From positions 1 to 64,000 of the forward strand of contig NZ_MLFR01000015.1 of assembly GCF_002095475.1 (NCBI RefSeq): DNA of 64,000 bases, given 5' to 3'. This stretch comes from Pantoea rwandensis (GTDB taxonomy: Bacteria > Pseudomonadota > Gammaproteobacteria > Enterobacterales > Enterobacteriaceae). The notes under the pieces were generated by a model. It had not been told where the DNA came from. It worked only from the letters and a program-made list of their open reading frames with translations, and ran no database searches. The position numbers and the translations under genes were made by a program. Positions 33,525 to 42,096 of the stretch are shown one piece after another. Each line of letters starts with the position of its first letter. Position 1 is the stretch's first letter.

Positions 33525-33770
33525 ATGAGCACGATTAATACCAGCATGGGTCGTTACAGCCTTAAGGCAAAGGATTATGGCAACCACATCAGTGGCAGCA
33601 TTGCCATTAACGATGAGGGTGGCACGCAGCTCACCATGCAAGAGTTTGAAGAGCACTATCTTGACGATGTCGTCAACAATGTCATTTACCCGGTCACGGG
33701 TGGGAACCGTGAAATTACCCGCGCATTGCGTGAACAAATGGTCAAAGCGGGCTTCGAGCAGCCGCACTGA
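33525..33770 (+). CDS. 81-aa hypothetical protein
   Basis: Start at 33525 chosen for AAGGAG 7 nt upstream; it begins MSTINTSMGRYSLKAKD. A longer in-frame ORF upstream has no ribosome site. The protein is mixed alpha/beta and acidic in the middle (MQEFEEHYLDDVV). No known domain is recognised. A GCCTCC-A-GGAGGC palindrome at 33473-33485 precedes it, and a terminator follows. The gap 33265-33524 otherwise shows nothing definite. Confidence 0.68.
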   Translation: MSTINTSMGRYSLKAKDYGNHISGSIAINDEGGTQLTMQEFEEHYLDDVVNNVIYPVTGGNREITRALREQMVKAGFEQPH

Positions 33771-33776
33771 GTTTTT

Positions 33777-33795
33777 GGGCCACGATTTGTGGCCC
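33777..33795 (+). terminator. Terminator-like hairpin
   Basis: GGGCCAC, loop GATTT, GTGGCCC, 6 nt after the 81-aa gene; preceded by five T and followed by ATTCCTTCC. Confidence 0.7.
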
Positions 33796-33877
33796 ATTCC
33801 TTCCTAAACACTGACTTGCGGTTATTAATACTTTCGGCGCAGGATGGCTGCTTCAACATGATATGGAGATTGACCGC

Positions 33878-34960
33878 GTGAGTGCTTTTTATCGTATCCC
33901 CCCTTCACACCTGCATCAGTTTGTTCAGGCTATCTGGCTTCATGCTGGCAGCAGCGCTGAGGAGTCACGACTGGTCGCCGATCATCTGGTGGCGGCTAAT
34001 CTGGCTGGTCACGATTCACATGGTGTGGGCATGATTCCCAGTTACATGAACTCACTGGATCAGGGCTTCCTGCAATTGAACCAGCACCCTACCCTGGTGA
34101 AAGATGCCGGTGCCGTGATAACGCTGCATGGTCACAACGGCTTTGGTCAGGTTGCAGCTCATGAAGCCATGCAACAGGGTATTGAACGCGCCGCCAAGCT
34201 TGGCATCGCCGCGGTAGGTTTACACCACTCACACCACATTGGCCGTATCGGACACTGGGCAGAGCAGTGTGCGGCAGCCGGGTTTGTCTCTTTCCACTTC
34301 GTCAATGTGATGGGTGACCCGATGGTGGCCCCGTTTAATGGCAGTGACCGCCGCTTTGGCACCAATCCGTTCTGTGCGATTTTCCCACGTCGTGATGCCA
34401 AACCCCTGTTACTCGATTTCGCCACCAGCGGCATTGCCTTTGGTAAGACGCGTGTCGCCTGGAATAAAGGCCAGCAAGTCGCTCCCGGTTATTTAATTGA
34501 TCATCAGGGACAACCCACCACCGAACCCGGCGTGATGCATCAAGCGCCTTATGGCTCGCTGATGCCGTTCGGCTTGCATAAAGGCTATGCGCTGGCAACC
34601 ATGTGCGAAATCCTCGGCGGCGCACTGTCGGGCGGCCGTACCACGCACGATGCCACGCTGGTCAGCAGCCATGATGCTATTTTCAATTGCATGACCACGA
34701 TTATTGTCAATCCCGAGGCGTTTGATGCACCCGCCATGCAGGAGGAAGCCGAAGCCTTCCTTGAATGGGTGAAACGTTCGCCGCAAAGCGGTGATGCCCC
34801 TATCCAAGTGCCGGGCGAGTGGGAAGAGCAAAATCGACTGGAGCGTGACCGAGAGGGGATCCCACTCGACAGTAATAGCTGGGAGCAAATCTGTGCAGCT
34901 GCACGCAAAGCGGGCATGCCTGAAGAGGAGCTGGCGGCCTTCCGTGCACTGGCACAGTAG
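33878..34960 (+). CDS. hcxB: Hydroxycarboxylate dehydrogenase B (YbiC), Ldh2 family
   Basis: 360-aa NAD(P)-dependent dehydrogenase of the malate/L-sulfolactate (Ldh2) family; E. coli HcxB acts on 2-oxoacids such as phenylpyruvate-type compounds. Conserved stretches: AANLAGHDSHGVGMIPSY, HHSHHIGRIGHWAEQCAAAG and RRFGTNPFCAIFPR. The GTG at 33878 has GGAG 8 nt upstream and gives an N-terminus co-linear with E. coli YbiC; an in-frame ATG at 33863 overlaps that site. Confidence 0.88.
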   Translation: MSAFYRIPPSHLHQFVQAIWLHAGSSAEESRLVADHLVAANLAGHDSHGVGMIPSYMNSLDQGFLQLNQHPTLVKDAGAVITLHGHNGFGQVAAHEAMQQGIERAAKLGIAAVGLHHSHHIGRIGHWAEQCAAAGFVSFHFVNVMGDPMVAPFNGSDRRFGTNPFCAIFPRRDAKPLLLDFATSGIAFGKTRVAWNKGQQVAPGYLIDHQGQPTTEPGVMHQAPYGSLMPFGLHKGYALATMCEILGGALSGGRTTHDATLVSSHDAIFNCMTTIIVNPEAFDAPAMQEEAEAFLEWVKRSPQSGDAPIQVPGEWEEQNRLERDREGIPLDSNSWEQICAAARKAGMPEEELAAFRALAQ

Positions 34961-34973
34961 ACCGCAGCTGAGA

Positions 34974-34996
34974 GGCTGAGGCGTAGTGCCTCAGCC
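34974..34996. terminator. Hairpin between convergent hcxB and gntT
   Basis: GGCTGAGGC, loop GTAGT, GCCTCAGCC: a perfect 9-bp stem 13 nt after hcxB and 4 nt beyond the gntT stop. No strong U run on either side. Confidence 0.65.
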
Positions 34997-35000
34997 AGAC

Positions 35001-36317
35001 TTAGATCACGTTAGCAAGCAGCAGACAACCCACCAGGCCACACACCGAAATAATGGTTTCCAGTGCGGACCATGAGCGAATGGTTTCGCCAATGGTCAGA
35101 TTGAAGTACTCCTTGAACAGCCAGAAACCGGGATCGTTAACGTGCGAGAAAATTACGCTCCCCGATCCGACCGCAATCACCATCAGCTCCGGGCTGGCAC
35201 CGCTGGTCGCAATCAGAGGAGCCACAATGCCACCGGCAGTAATCGCCGCCACTGTAGCGGAACCCAATGCGATACGCAGTACAGCAGCGATTGACCACGC
35301 CATGAAGATAGGTGAGACATTGGTCTCATGCATCATGCTCGCGATATATTTGTCGACGCCGCTGTCAACCAACACCTGTTTAAAGGCCCCGCCACCGCCG
35401 ATGATCAACAGCATCATCGCAATGATTTTGATGGAGTCCGTGATGGTGCCCATCACTTCATCCATGCTGCGGCCCCGGTTCAGACCAAAAGTGAAGATGG
35501 CGATCAGTACCGCAATCAGTGTTGCCATGATCGGGTCACCAAAGAACTCTGCATACGGTAGTAACAGATGCCCTTTCGGCAACACCATTTCCGCTACCGC
35601 ACGCAGTGCCATCAGGATCACCGGCACCAACGCCGTTCCCACGCTGACACCAAAGCCAGGCATTTCCGCATCAGTAAAGGTTTTTGGGTTCCATAATCCT
35701 TCAGGAATCGGCTTGTCGATGCCTTTCAGGAAACGTGCATAGACCGGGCCCGCCAGAATAACCGTTGGGATACCCAACAGCGTGCCATATAGCAGCGTTT
35801 TGCCCATATCGGCATTAAACAAGGTCGCAATCGCGGTTGGGCCAGGATGCGGCGGCAGGAAACCGTGCGTCACAGACAAGGCTGCCGCCATCGGCACCCC
35901 GACAAACAGCAAAGGTACTCGTGCCGAGGCCGCGACACTGAACACCAATGGCAGCATCAAGACAAAGCCCACTTCATAGAACAGCGCGAAGCCGACGGTG
36001 AAACCCGTCAGGACTAACGCCCATTGAATATGTTTTTGGCCGAATTTAGCGATAAGCGTGGTGGCAATACGCTGTGCGCCCCCGCAATCTGCCAGCAGTT
36101 TGCCCAGCATGGCACCGAAGCCCATGATCAGCGCCAGACTACCTAGTGTGCCGCCAACGCCGGTTTTGATCGATCCGATCACTTTATTGACGGGCATGCC
36201 CTGCATCATTCCTACCGCCAGTGCTACAAGAATCAGTGCAATAAATCCGTTCAGTTTGAAACGAATCATCAGCAGCAGCAGTAAGGCTACGCCAATCGCC
36301 ACATAGAGTAATGGCAT
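35001..36317 (-). CDS. gntT: Gluconate:H+ symporter of the GntP family
   Basis: 438-aa inner-membrane carrier with about 12-14 helices. Very close to E. coli GntT: FKLNGFIALILVALAVGMMQ, MGFGAMLGKLLADCGGAQRI and the signature GFLPPHPGPTAIA. It imports gluconate for the Entner-Doudoroff or pentose phosphate routes. Two GntR-type operators lie about 110-140 bp upstream of its start. Confidence 0.92.
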   Translation of the reverse strand: MPLLYVAIGVALLLLLMIRFKLNGFIALILVALAVGMMQGMPVNKVIGSIKTGVGGTLGSLALIMGFGAMLGKLLADCGGAQRIATTLIAKFGQKHIQWALVLTGFTVGFALFYEVGFVLMLPLVFSVAASARVPLLFVGVPMAAALSVTHGFLPPHPGPTAIATLFNADMGKTLLYGTLLGIPTVILAGPVYARFLKGIDKPIPEGLWNPKTFTDAEMPGFGVSVGTALVPVILMALRAVAEMVLPKGHLLLPYAEFFGDPIMATLIAVLIAIFTFGLNRGRSMDEVMGTITDSIKIIAMMLLIIGGGGAFKQVLVDSGVDKYIASMMHETNVSPIFMAWSIAAVLRIALGSATVAAITAGGIVAPLIATSGASPELMVIAVGSGSVIFSHVNDPGFWLFKEYFNLTIGETIRSWSALETIISVCGLVGCLLLANVI

Positions 36318-36427
36318 AATTTTTCTCCACTTTTGCGTACGACAGTAGTCGGCAGCGGTTTATTTTTTGGTTTCCCAGAGGAATGGGGTTCAGCCACATA
36401 TGCAGAGGGGACACGCCTCCTCAAGCA

Positions 36428-36457
36428 ATGTTACGGGTATCATGTTAAGGGTAACAT
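36428..36457. promoter_or_regulatory. Tandem GntR-type operators
   Basis: ATGTTACGGGTATCAT (36428-36443) and ATGTTAAGGGTAACAT (36442-36457) both fit ATGTTA-N4-TAACAT, with one mismatch in the first. They share an AT and are centred 14 bp apart. They stand between divergent gntT and the iron-dependent dehydrogenase and could repress both in the absence of gluconate. Confidence 0.8.
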
Positions 36458-36606
36458 TGCGCACAAAGCATCAGGCACGCCCGGTGAATTTCTGTTTTGC
36501 GAAGGTGATCAACTTTTTGCCTGTGGGTTATCAGAATGTTTGCCGCGGGAGCGTCATGGCTTTTGGTTACACTAAGGGCTTAACGTCATTCAAAAAGGAC
36601 ATGCAG

Positions 36607-37752
36607 GTGAGTGAAAATCTGATCGAGTTGTACAGTAATCAACAAACCCTGTTTGGTCGCGGCAGCATTGATCGCCTTCTGCCGTTGCTGGCCGCGAACC
36701 CCCAACCTACGCTGCTGTTTTGCGGACGCTCATTCCTCAATGGTCCGGCCTTGCAACGACTGGGCAGCGCACTGAACGACCAGATTCTGGGATATGAGAT
36801 TGTCAGCCATGAGGCATCACCCGATGAAATTGATGCGTGGGTGAATCGCTGGCGCGGACATGTTGATCGCGTGGTAGCGATTGGCGGGGGCAGCGTGCTG
36901 GATGCCGCAAAAGCGTTCAGTGCAATGATGCAGCATCCGTTGAATACCGCACGCTATCTGGAAAAAGTCGGAGATACGCCGGTTCAGGCTGTCACCCTGC
37001 CGTTGATTGCCATTCCGACGACGGCGGGTACCGGCAGTGAGGCCACACAAAACGCCGTCGTAACCGATCAGCAGCATATTCATGTCAAAGCCTCGCTGCG
37101 TCATGCGGTGTTTGTCCCCCAAGTGGCAATTCTCGATCCGGATCTGCTTAAAGGTGCGCCCGATAGCGTACTGGCTACCTGCGCGATTGATGCGTTTACC
37201 CATCTGTTCGAAGCCTATCTGTCGCGCAAAGGGAATTTATTTACCCAACAAACCGCGCTGAATGGCCTGCAGTTATTCTTCAAAGCCTGGCCGAACCTGA
37301 ACCGAGACGATCAGCTTGGAGACGAAGCGCGAGAAGCGATGATGATGGCCTCCTGGCTTGGCGGCGTTTGTCTGAGCAGTGCGGGATTGGGCGTGATTCA
37401 TGGGATTGCGGGTGAACTCGGGGCGATTAAACCCTTCCATCATGGTGAGGTGTGTGGTCGCCTGCTGTTCCCGTTCCTGGAAGTCCTGGCAGAAAGTGAA
37501 CAGGCCGATCAACAGCGTCTGATGGCACAACTCGGTCAACGGTTGCTACCCGAGGACCCTGCCCCTCCAGCATTAGCACTCAAGGCCTGGATACAGCAGC
37601 ACGCCATTGCGCCATTCTGGCAGGATGGACCGACGCTGAACGCCACCGACATTGACTGGATTGTGGCACGCGCCAACAGCAAAAATGGTTGGGTGAATTA
37701 TGATGCCGCGACGATGACCGAAATGATCACCGCCGCGTGGCGAGTTGCCTGA
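36607..37752 (+). CDS. Iron-containing alcohol dehydrogenase
   Basis: 381-aa group III dehydrogenase. NAD(P)-binding GGGSVLDAAKAFSAM near residue 95; metal ligands expected in ATCAIDAFTHLFEAYLS (Asp and His) and GVIHGIAGELGAIKPFHHGEVCG (two His). The GTG at 36607 is preceded by AAGGA at a 7-nt spacing; an ATG at 36601 would be only 1 nt from it. Substrate unknown. The shared GntR operators suggest a role linked to sugar acids. Confidence 0.85.
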   Translation: MSENLIELYSNQQTLFGRGSIDRLLPLLAANPQPTLLFCGRSFLNGPALQRLGSALNDQILGYEIVSHEASPDEIDAWVNRWRGHVDRVVAIGGGSVLDAAKAFSAMMQHPLNTARYLEKVGDTPVQAVTLPLIAIPTTAGTGSEATQNAVVTDQQHIHVKASLRHAVFVPQVAILDPDLLKGAPDSVLATCAIDAFTHLFEAYLSRKGNLFTQQTALNGLQLFFKAWPNLNRDDQLGDEAREAMMMASWLGGVCLSSAGLGVIHGIAGELGAIKPFHHGEVCGRLLFPFLEVLAESEQADQQRLMAQLGQRLLPEDPAPPALALKAWIQQHAIAPFWQDGPTLNATDIDWIVARANSKNGWVNYDAATMTEMITAAWRVA

Positions 37753-37762
37753 CACGGCAAAG

Positions 37763-37785
37763 GAGGGCGTGCTCGCGCCGCCCTC
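37763..37785. terminator. Hairpin between convergent dehydrogenase and ybiV
   Basis: GAGGGCG and CGCCCTC pair around a 9-nt GC-rich loop. Poor U run; position 10 nt after the dehydrogenase stop. Confidence 0.55.
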
Positions 37786-37800
37786 AACCCAGGTTCTCTC

Positions 37801-38628
37801 TTAACCGGCAAAAGGCGGCTTGCCCGCCAGCATCTGTTCAATCACCTGCAGTACGCCCTCTTCATTGTTGCCTGGCGCTTCGAAGCGAGCAGCCTCTTTG
37901 ACCTTTTGCGGTGCATTGGCCATCGCAAAGCTGAAGCCGGATTGCTGCAACATCTCCAGATCGTTACCGCCATCGCCGAACACCAGAATTTCACTGCGAT
38001 CAATGCCCCAGCGCTTGCCGAGCAGGTCGAGTCCATGCCCCTTATGATTGCCGGGCACGATCAAGTCCACCGAGCCATGACCGCTTGAGGTCGCCGCCGC
38101 TGAACCTTTGTGCAGGCGTTCAATATCCGCCATTAATGGTTCGACATATTCATCAGACAGGTTCAGTGCGAACTTGAACAGCTTGTCATCGGCAACCTCA
38201 TCCAGACTGCGAATGGATTTCAGACGATGGCAATAGTGACGCATCTTCACCAGCCAGCGCTCGTCGAGGCCTTCAAAGTAGTAGGCGCTTTCGCGGCCGC
38301 ACAAAATGTAGCGCAGCTCAGGGTAGTGTCCGTTGTGCAGGGTATCGAGCACCGCATCAATGTCTTCACGCGAGAAGGCGCCGCAAAACAGCTCTTCATC
38401 ACGATCGATGATCCATGCACCGTTTTCGGCAACGAAGGCAATTTCACTGGAAATGTCAGGGAAGAAGGATTTGAGTTGGTAATACTGGTTGCCGCTCGCC
38501 ACGACAAATTTGATGCCGCGCCGTTTCATTTCCTCATAACAAGCCTGAAAACGTGCCCGGTTGTACTGTTTTTGATCATCAAGAAAGGTGCCGTCTTTAT
38601 CCACCGCCACCATTTTTACCACGGTCAT
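37801..38628 (-). CDS. ybiV: HAD-superfamily sugar phosphatase YbiV/SupH
   Basis: 275-aa Cof-type (subclass IIB) HAD phosphatase. The nucleophile motif VAVDKDGTFL (DxDGT) is near the N-terminus, motif II in KFVVASGNQYYQLKSFFPD, and motif IV in FGDGGNDLEML. The text around it (ASGNQYYQL, AFVAENGAWI) is shared with E. coli YbiV, which dephosphorylates sugar phosphates and some cofactors. The second of two adjacent ATGs (38628) is better spaced from AGGAG. Confidence 0.88.
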   Translation of the reverse strand: MTVVKMVAVDKDGTFLDDQKQYNRARFQACYEEMKRRGIKFVVASGNQYYQLKSFFPDISSEIAFVAENGAWIIDRDEELFCGAFSREDIDAVLDTLHNGHYPELRYILCGRESAYYFEGLDERWLVKMRHYCHRLKSIRSLDEVADDKLFKFALNLSDEYVEPLMADIERLHKGSAAATSSGHGSVDLIVPGNHKGHGLDLLGKRWGIDRSEILVFGDGGNDLEMLQQSGFSFAMANAPQKVKEAARFEAPGNNEEGVLQVIEQMLAGKPPFAG

Positions 38629-38704
38629 CATGACTCCTTAGCGCATCAATAGAACAACGTGTCGCGTAAAGAATAACCTGGTGAGCAAAGAAAGCAGAGA
38701 GAAA

Positions 38705-38728
38705 CACGGATGGCGATTGCCATCCGTG
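38705..38728 (-). terminator. Terminator of the rcnB-like gene
   Basis: CACGGATGGC, loop GATT, GCCATCCGTG: perfect 10-bp stem. Read on the minus strand it is followed by TTTCTCTCTGC. Confidence 0.8.
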
Positions 38729-38736
38729 GAGGGAGA

Positions 38737-39201
38737 TTAGTTGAAGGCGCCGTTTAGCAGCAGTGAGGTGATAACGCCTGTCGCCGCAGCAATCAGCACA
38801 TAGTTACCGTCGACGTAAGACCAGTACTCGCCACGTGGAGGTTCTGGTAAGCGACGTTCACGCCAGTCATCTACGCGATAGTGCGGACCGCGGAATTCGG
38901 GTGGCATTGGGTGTCCACGACGGAAATCGTGGCCGTTCCAGGCGAAGTGATCACCCTCACGTTGCCCATCCGACATGCGATGATCGGCATAGCCGCCGTG
39001 ATTATCGTGACCATGGTTGTCTGGACCGCGATTAGGACCACGATCGCCTCCGTGATCAGGCCCATGACCATGGTCCTGATGTTGGTCGCCGCCACGCGGC
39101 TGCCAGTGTTGATCGCCCGGACCATCGGCCCAGGAAGCGGCTGAAAACAGTGTGCTGCATGCAATAAGTGACGCAATAAGACTCAATGTTGTTTTTTTCA
39201 T
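38737..39201 (-). CDS. RcnB-family periplasmic protein, His/Asp/Gly-rich
   Basis: 154-aa protein. The ATG at 39201 follows GGAGGT and starts a signal peptide (MKKTTLSLIASLIACSTLFSAASWA). A low-complexity middle of H, D, G, R, P and N (about residues 25-80) could bind nickel or cobalt. The C-terminal RcnB domain has WRERRLPEPPRGEYWSYVDG and a final helix. E. coli RcnB controls Ni/Co efflux with RcnA; no rcnA is seen here. Confidence 0.85.
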   Translation of the reverse strand: MKKTTLSLIASLIACSTLFSAASWADGPGDQHWQPRGGDQHQDHGHGPDHGGDRGPNRGPDNHGHDNHGGYADHRMSDGQREGDHFAWNGHDFRRGHPMPPEFRGPHYRVDDWRERRLPEPPRGEYWSYVDGNYVLIAAATGVITSLLLNGAFN

Positions 39202-40046
39202 GATGTTACCTCCAATGATAACGGCAGTTATTGCACCGTCGAATATCACTATCGATGAAAAGGAGGCAAAAAAGCATTTCCAAAACTCTTAAAAACCGCT
39301 GACTTACAATAAATTACTCCGCATTATCGATTTCTTAACGGTTGTGTCTTTTCTGACATTATATGGTCTTAAAACAGACAAAGTGAGTTGAGGAAAGAGA
39401 AGGGAAAGAAACCCGATCGCGAGGATCGGGTGGATAATGCTAATTCCATAAATTGCATAAAGCGGGTAAACCCTGCAAAGGTGAGGGTAAAACTGAAGCA
39501 CACAACGCCACATCACTAGCATTGCCCGTTAACAATACCATCTTAAAATGCAAAATTCTTTTAAAAAAACCTGCTTTTCAGAAAAAACCGTAAAAATTAA
39601 AGGGCATAAGAAAATAATATTTTTTGGCAGGTTACTACCCTCTGAAATAAGGTCTGTGCTCTGACCAGAGCGCAAGAAAGATAAACTTGTAGTTTATCTT
39701 AAGAGCATTTTTTTGTGACACAAGGGAGGGCCCGGCAGTAAAATCATCATAAAAACATTACAAATCAATGCCTTTAATTCAAAAAAACATTATAAGGTTA
39801 TTTTTTGAGACTAAACTTCAAGCTAATTCATCATTTCCCTACACGCTAATCAGATAAAATACATATACAGCACCATTAATACACATCTGTGATTAATATC
39901 GCGCTTAATATTAATACCTATACGCAGTGCCGTTTTTGCTTAATTTCTGCTGAGCCTCTCCATTAACAGGTTCATTTTTAATCCCCACTGTGCACGACAA
40001 TAGAAGATTGTCCTTCAGGTTAGAATATTTTCAGGAAGAAGATGAG
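39202..40046. other. AT-rich intergenic region with several hairpins
   Basis: An 845-bp stretch of low GC with no convincing gene. It contains a CCCGATC/GATCGGG hairpin at 39411-39431 that, on the minus strand, is followed by TTTCTTTCCC, and a compound structure at 39657-39714 described separately. It could hold one or two small RNAs or simply be horizontally acquired or degraded DNA. Confidence 0.4.
39657..39714 (+). ncRNA. Candidate sRNA 3' end or attenuator
   Basis: GCTCTG (39658) can pair with CAGAGC (39666), or, starting one base earlier, TGCTCT (39657) with AGAGCA (39702-39707) just before seven T. Between them lies a perfect 10-bp hairpin AAGATAAACT/AGTTTATCTT (39678-39700). The two GCTCTG pairings exclude each other, as in terminator/antiterminator switches. 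No leader peptide was recognised; the next gene starts 333 nt downstream. Confidence 0.35.
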
Positions 40047-40559
40047 ATGGAGAATATATTAGTAAGTGCATGCCTGATGGGTTTTGCCGTCCGCTACAAT
40101 GGCAGCGACAAGTTACTCATCTCCCGTACTCTGGCGCGCTGGCGCGAAGAGAAGCGCCTGGTGATACATTGTCCTGAACTGGCCGCGGGCCTGCACACAC
40201 CGCGTTTACCTGCTGAAATCCACGGCGGCAGTGCTGAACAAGTGCTGTCCGGCAACGCACAGATTCTGGAATCAGATGGCCGTGACGTCACGCAACACTA
40301 TGTGCTGGCCGCTTGGCTGGCTTTGCGCGCTGCACAGGCAGGAAAGTGCCGCTTTGCCCTGCTCACCGATGGCAGCCCCACTTGCGGCAGCCAGAAAATC
40401 TATGACGGCAGCTTTAGCGGACAACAAACCTTTGGCAAGGGTGTCGCCGCCGCGCTGTTGCGTCAGCACGGTATTGCCGTTTTTGCCGAGGCTCAGTTAC
40501 ACGAGCTGATTCAGCGGGTAGACGCTGCCGACAAATGCCGTGTGGTGGACGCGGGGTGA
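40047..40559 (+). CDS. DUF523 family protein
   Basis: 170-aa protein of the DUF523 (YbbK-like) family: starts MENILVSACLMGFAVRYNG and carries HCPELAAGLHTPR and the motif LLTDGSPTCGSQKIYDGSFSG. The conserved cysteines (SACLMG, HCPE, SPTCGS) suggest a metal or cluster site. The ATG at 40047 fits the family N-terminus; an upstream start at 39990 is unlikely. Its end overlaps the convergent DUF1272 gene by 49 nt. Function unknown. Confidence 0.82.
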   Translation: MENILVSACLMGFAVRYNGSDKLLISRTLARWREEKRLVIHCPELAAGLHTPRLPAEIHGGSAEQVLSGNAQILESDGRDVTQHYVLAAWLALRAAQAGKCRFALLTDGSPTCGSQKIYDGSFSGQQTFGKGVAAALLRQHGIAVFAEAQLHELIQRVDAADKCRVVDAG

Positions 40560-40750
40560 CGGGCTAAGGCTGCGGCCGGTCTGATGGGGCGACGCACTAA
40601 TTCCCCACTACAATTCGGACAGCGATGATCGAGTCGGGTTTCCACACACTCGACACAAAAAGTGCACTCAAATGAACATATGCGCGCGTCGGATGAATCC
40701 GGTGGCAGGTCTTTATCACAACATTCACAGTTGGGGCGAAGTTCCAGCAT
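40511..40750 (-). CDS. DUF1272 zinc-ribbon protein
   Basis: 79-aa protein with eight cysteines in pairs: CECCDKDLPPDS, CSFECTFCVEC and HRCPNCSGELVRRP. This pattern defines DUF1272, a small predicted double zinc-binding protein. Function unknown. It converges on and overlaps the DUF523 gene. Confidence 0.85.
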   Translation of the reverse strand: MLELRPNCECCDKDLPPDSSDARICSFECTFCVECVETRLDHRCPNCSGELVRRPIRPAAALARHPASTTRHLSAASTR

Positions 40751-40930
40751 GGCAATCTCCTTTTAGGTTGAACCTATCATCATCCTGTTCTTAGCATTGC
40801 GCCAGCCTGCTGACAGACATCATTCGGACAGATCGAGACACACAATTTTCTGCACGTTTCGCTAAAAAAATTACATTCCCGTTTTCACGTTCTATAGTTC
40901 AATCGCCACATTTACTCTCGAGGCTTTTAA

Positions 40931-42034
40931 ATGAGAATCAAAGGACTTAACTTCGGTTTCTTTATTGTGATTTTGGCGATTGTAACTTTCGCCTTTTTTG
41001 ATGTGCTGACACCATACTTCTCTGCCATCTTCTGGGCTGCGATTCTGGCGGTAATCTTCCATCCGTTAAAATCACTGCTGCGCCGCAAAATGGGGGATCG
41101 CAACGGTCTGGCCGCATTCGCTACCCTGGCGATCATCTGCCTGATCGTCTTCACGCCCTTGGCAATCATCACCTCGTCGATGGTGGTGGAAGTCAACACG
41201 GTTTATACCAAGCTACAGAACAACTCCTCGCAGTTCCCCACGGTGTTTGCCGATTTGATCCAGCATCTGCCGGGTTGGGCGCAAAGTTATCTTAACGACC
41301 ATAACCTGAACAATGCCGGGCAACTTCAGCAGAAGCTGTCTGAATTTGCCTTAAAGGGTGGCCAGTACATGGCGGGCAGCGTGTTCCTGATAGGCAAAGG
41401 CACCTTCACTTTTACCGTGGGCTTTGGCGTCATGCTGTATCTGCTGTTCTTCTTGTTGAAGGATGGCGCATGGTTAGTGAACTTAATACTGGAAGCCCTG
41501 CCGCTCTCCACCTATGTTAAACATCATCTGATGGTGAAATTTGCGGCGGTTTCTCGCGCCACGGTGAAAGGCACGGTGGTGGTCGCGGTGGTACAGGGGA
41601 TCTTGGGCGGTATCGCCTTCTGGATCACCGGCATAGACGGCAGCCTGCTGTGGGGTGCACTGATGGCCTTCCTGTCGCTGATCCCAGCGGTAGGTTCCGC
41701 CATTGTTTGGGTGCCTGCGGCGATCTTCTTCTTCGCCACCAGCGCCTTGTGGAAAGGGTTGTTCCTTGTCGGTTTCTTCGTGGTGGTGGTCGGCCTGGTG
41801 GACAATATTTTGCGTCCCCTGCTGGTGGGTAAAGACACAAAAATGCCAGACTATTTGATCCTGATCGCCACGCTCGGCGGCATGGAAGTTTACGGTATCA
41901 ACGGTTTTGTTATCGGTCCGCTGATTGCTGCACTGTTTATTGCCTGCTGGAACCTGCTCTCCGGCCGCGATAACCGTGAAAATGCCGAAGAGATCGATGA
42001 AGAGTTTATCGAAGAGGGTAAATCGCGCGAGTAA
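40931..42034 (+). CDS. AI-2E family permease, copy 1
   Basis: 367-aa membrane protein of the AI-2 exporter superfamily (TqsA/YdiK/PerM-like). It has about eight hydrophobic helices and a soluble loop (about residues 90-140), with the conserved GALMAFLSLIPAVGSAIVWVP and VVGLVDNILRPLLVGK near residues 240-300. The C-terminus is acidic (ENAEEIDEEFIEEGKSRE). Substrate cannot be inferred. Another family member follows 62 nt later. Confidence 0.85.
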   Translation: MRIKGLNFGFFIVILAIVTFAFFDVLTPYFSAIFWAAILAVIFHPLKSLLRRKMGDRNGLAAFATLAIICLIVFTPLAIITSSMVVEVNTVYTKLQNNSSQFPTVFADLIQHLPGWAQSYLNDHNLNNAGQLQQKLSEFALKGGQYMAGSVFLIGKGTFTFTVGFGVMLYLLFFLLKDGAWLVNLILEALPLSTYVKHHLMVKFAAVSRATVKGTVVVAVVQGILGGIAFWITGIDGSLLWGALMAFLSLIPAVGSAIVWVPAAIFFFATSALWKGLFLVGFFVVVVGLVDNILRPLLVGKDTKMPDYLILIATLGGMEVYGINGFVIGPLIAALFIACWNLLSGRDNRENAEEIDEEFIEEGKSRE

Positions 42035-42096
42035 GTGGTTTCCCATCCGGCGGTTGCTGCGCGGTAGCAACCGTCCGTTTACCGGAGAAGGCACCG

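Noticed and set aside
39304-39522. 72-aa minus-strand ORF in the AT-rich gap
   Set aside because: No ribosome site and no domain; an internal hairpin argues for non-coding structure.
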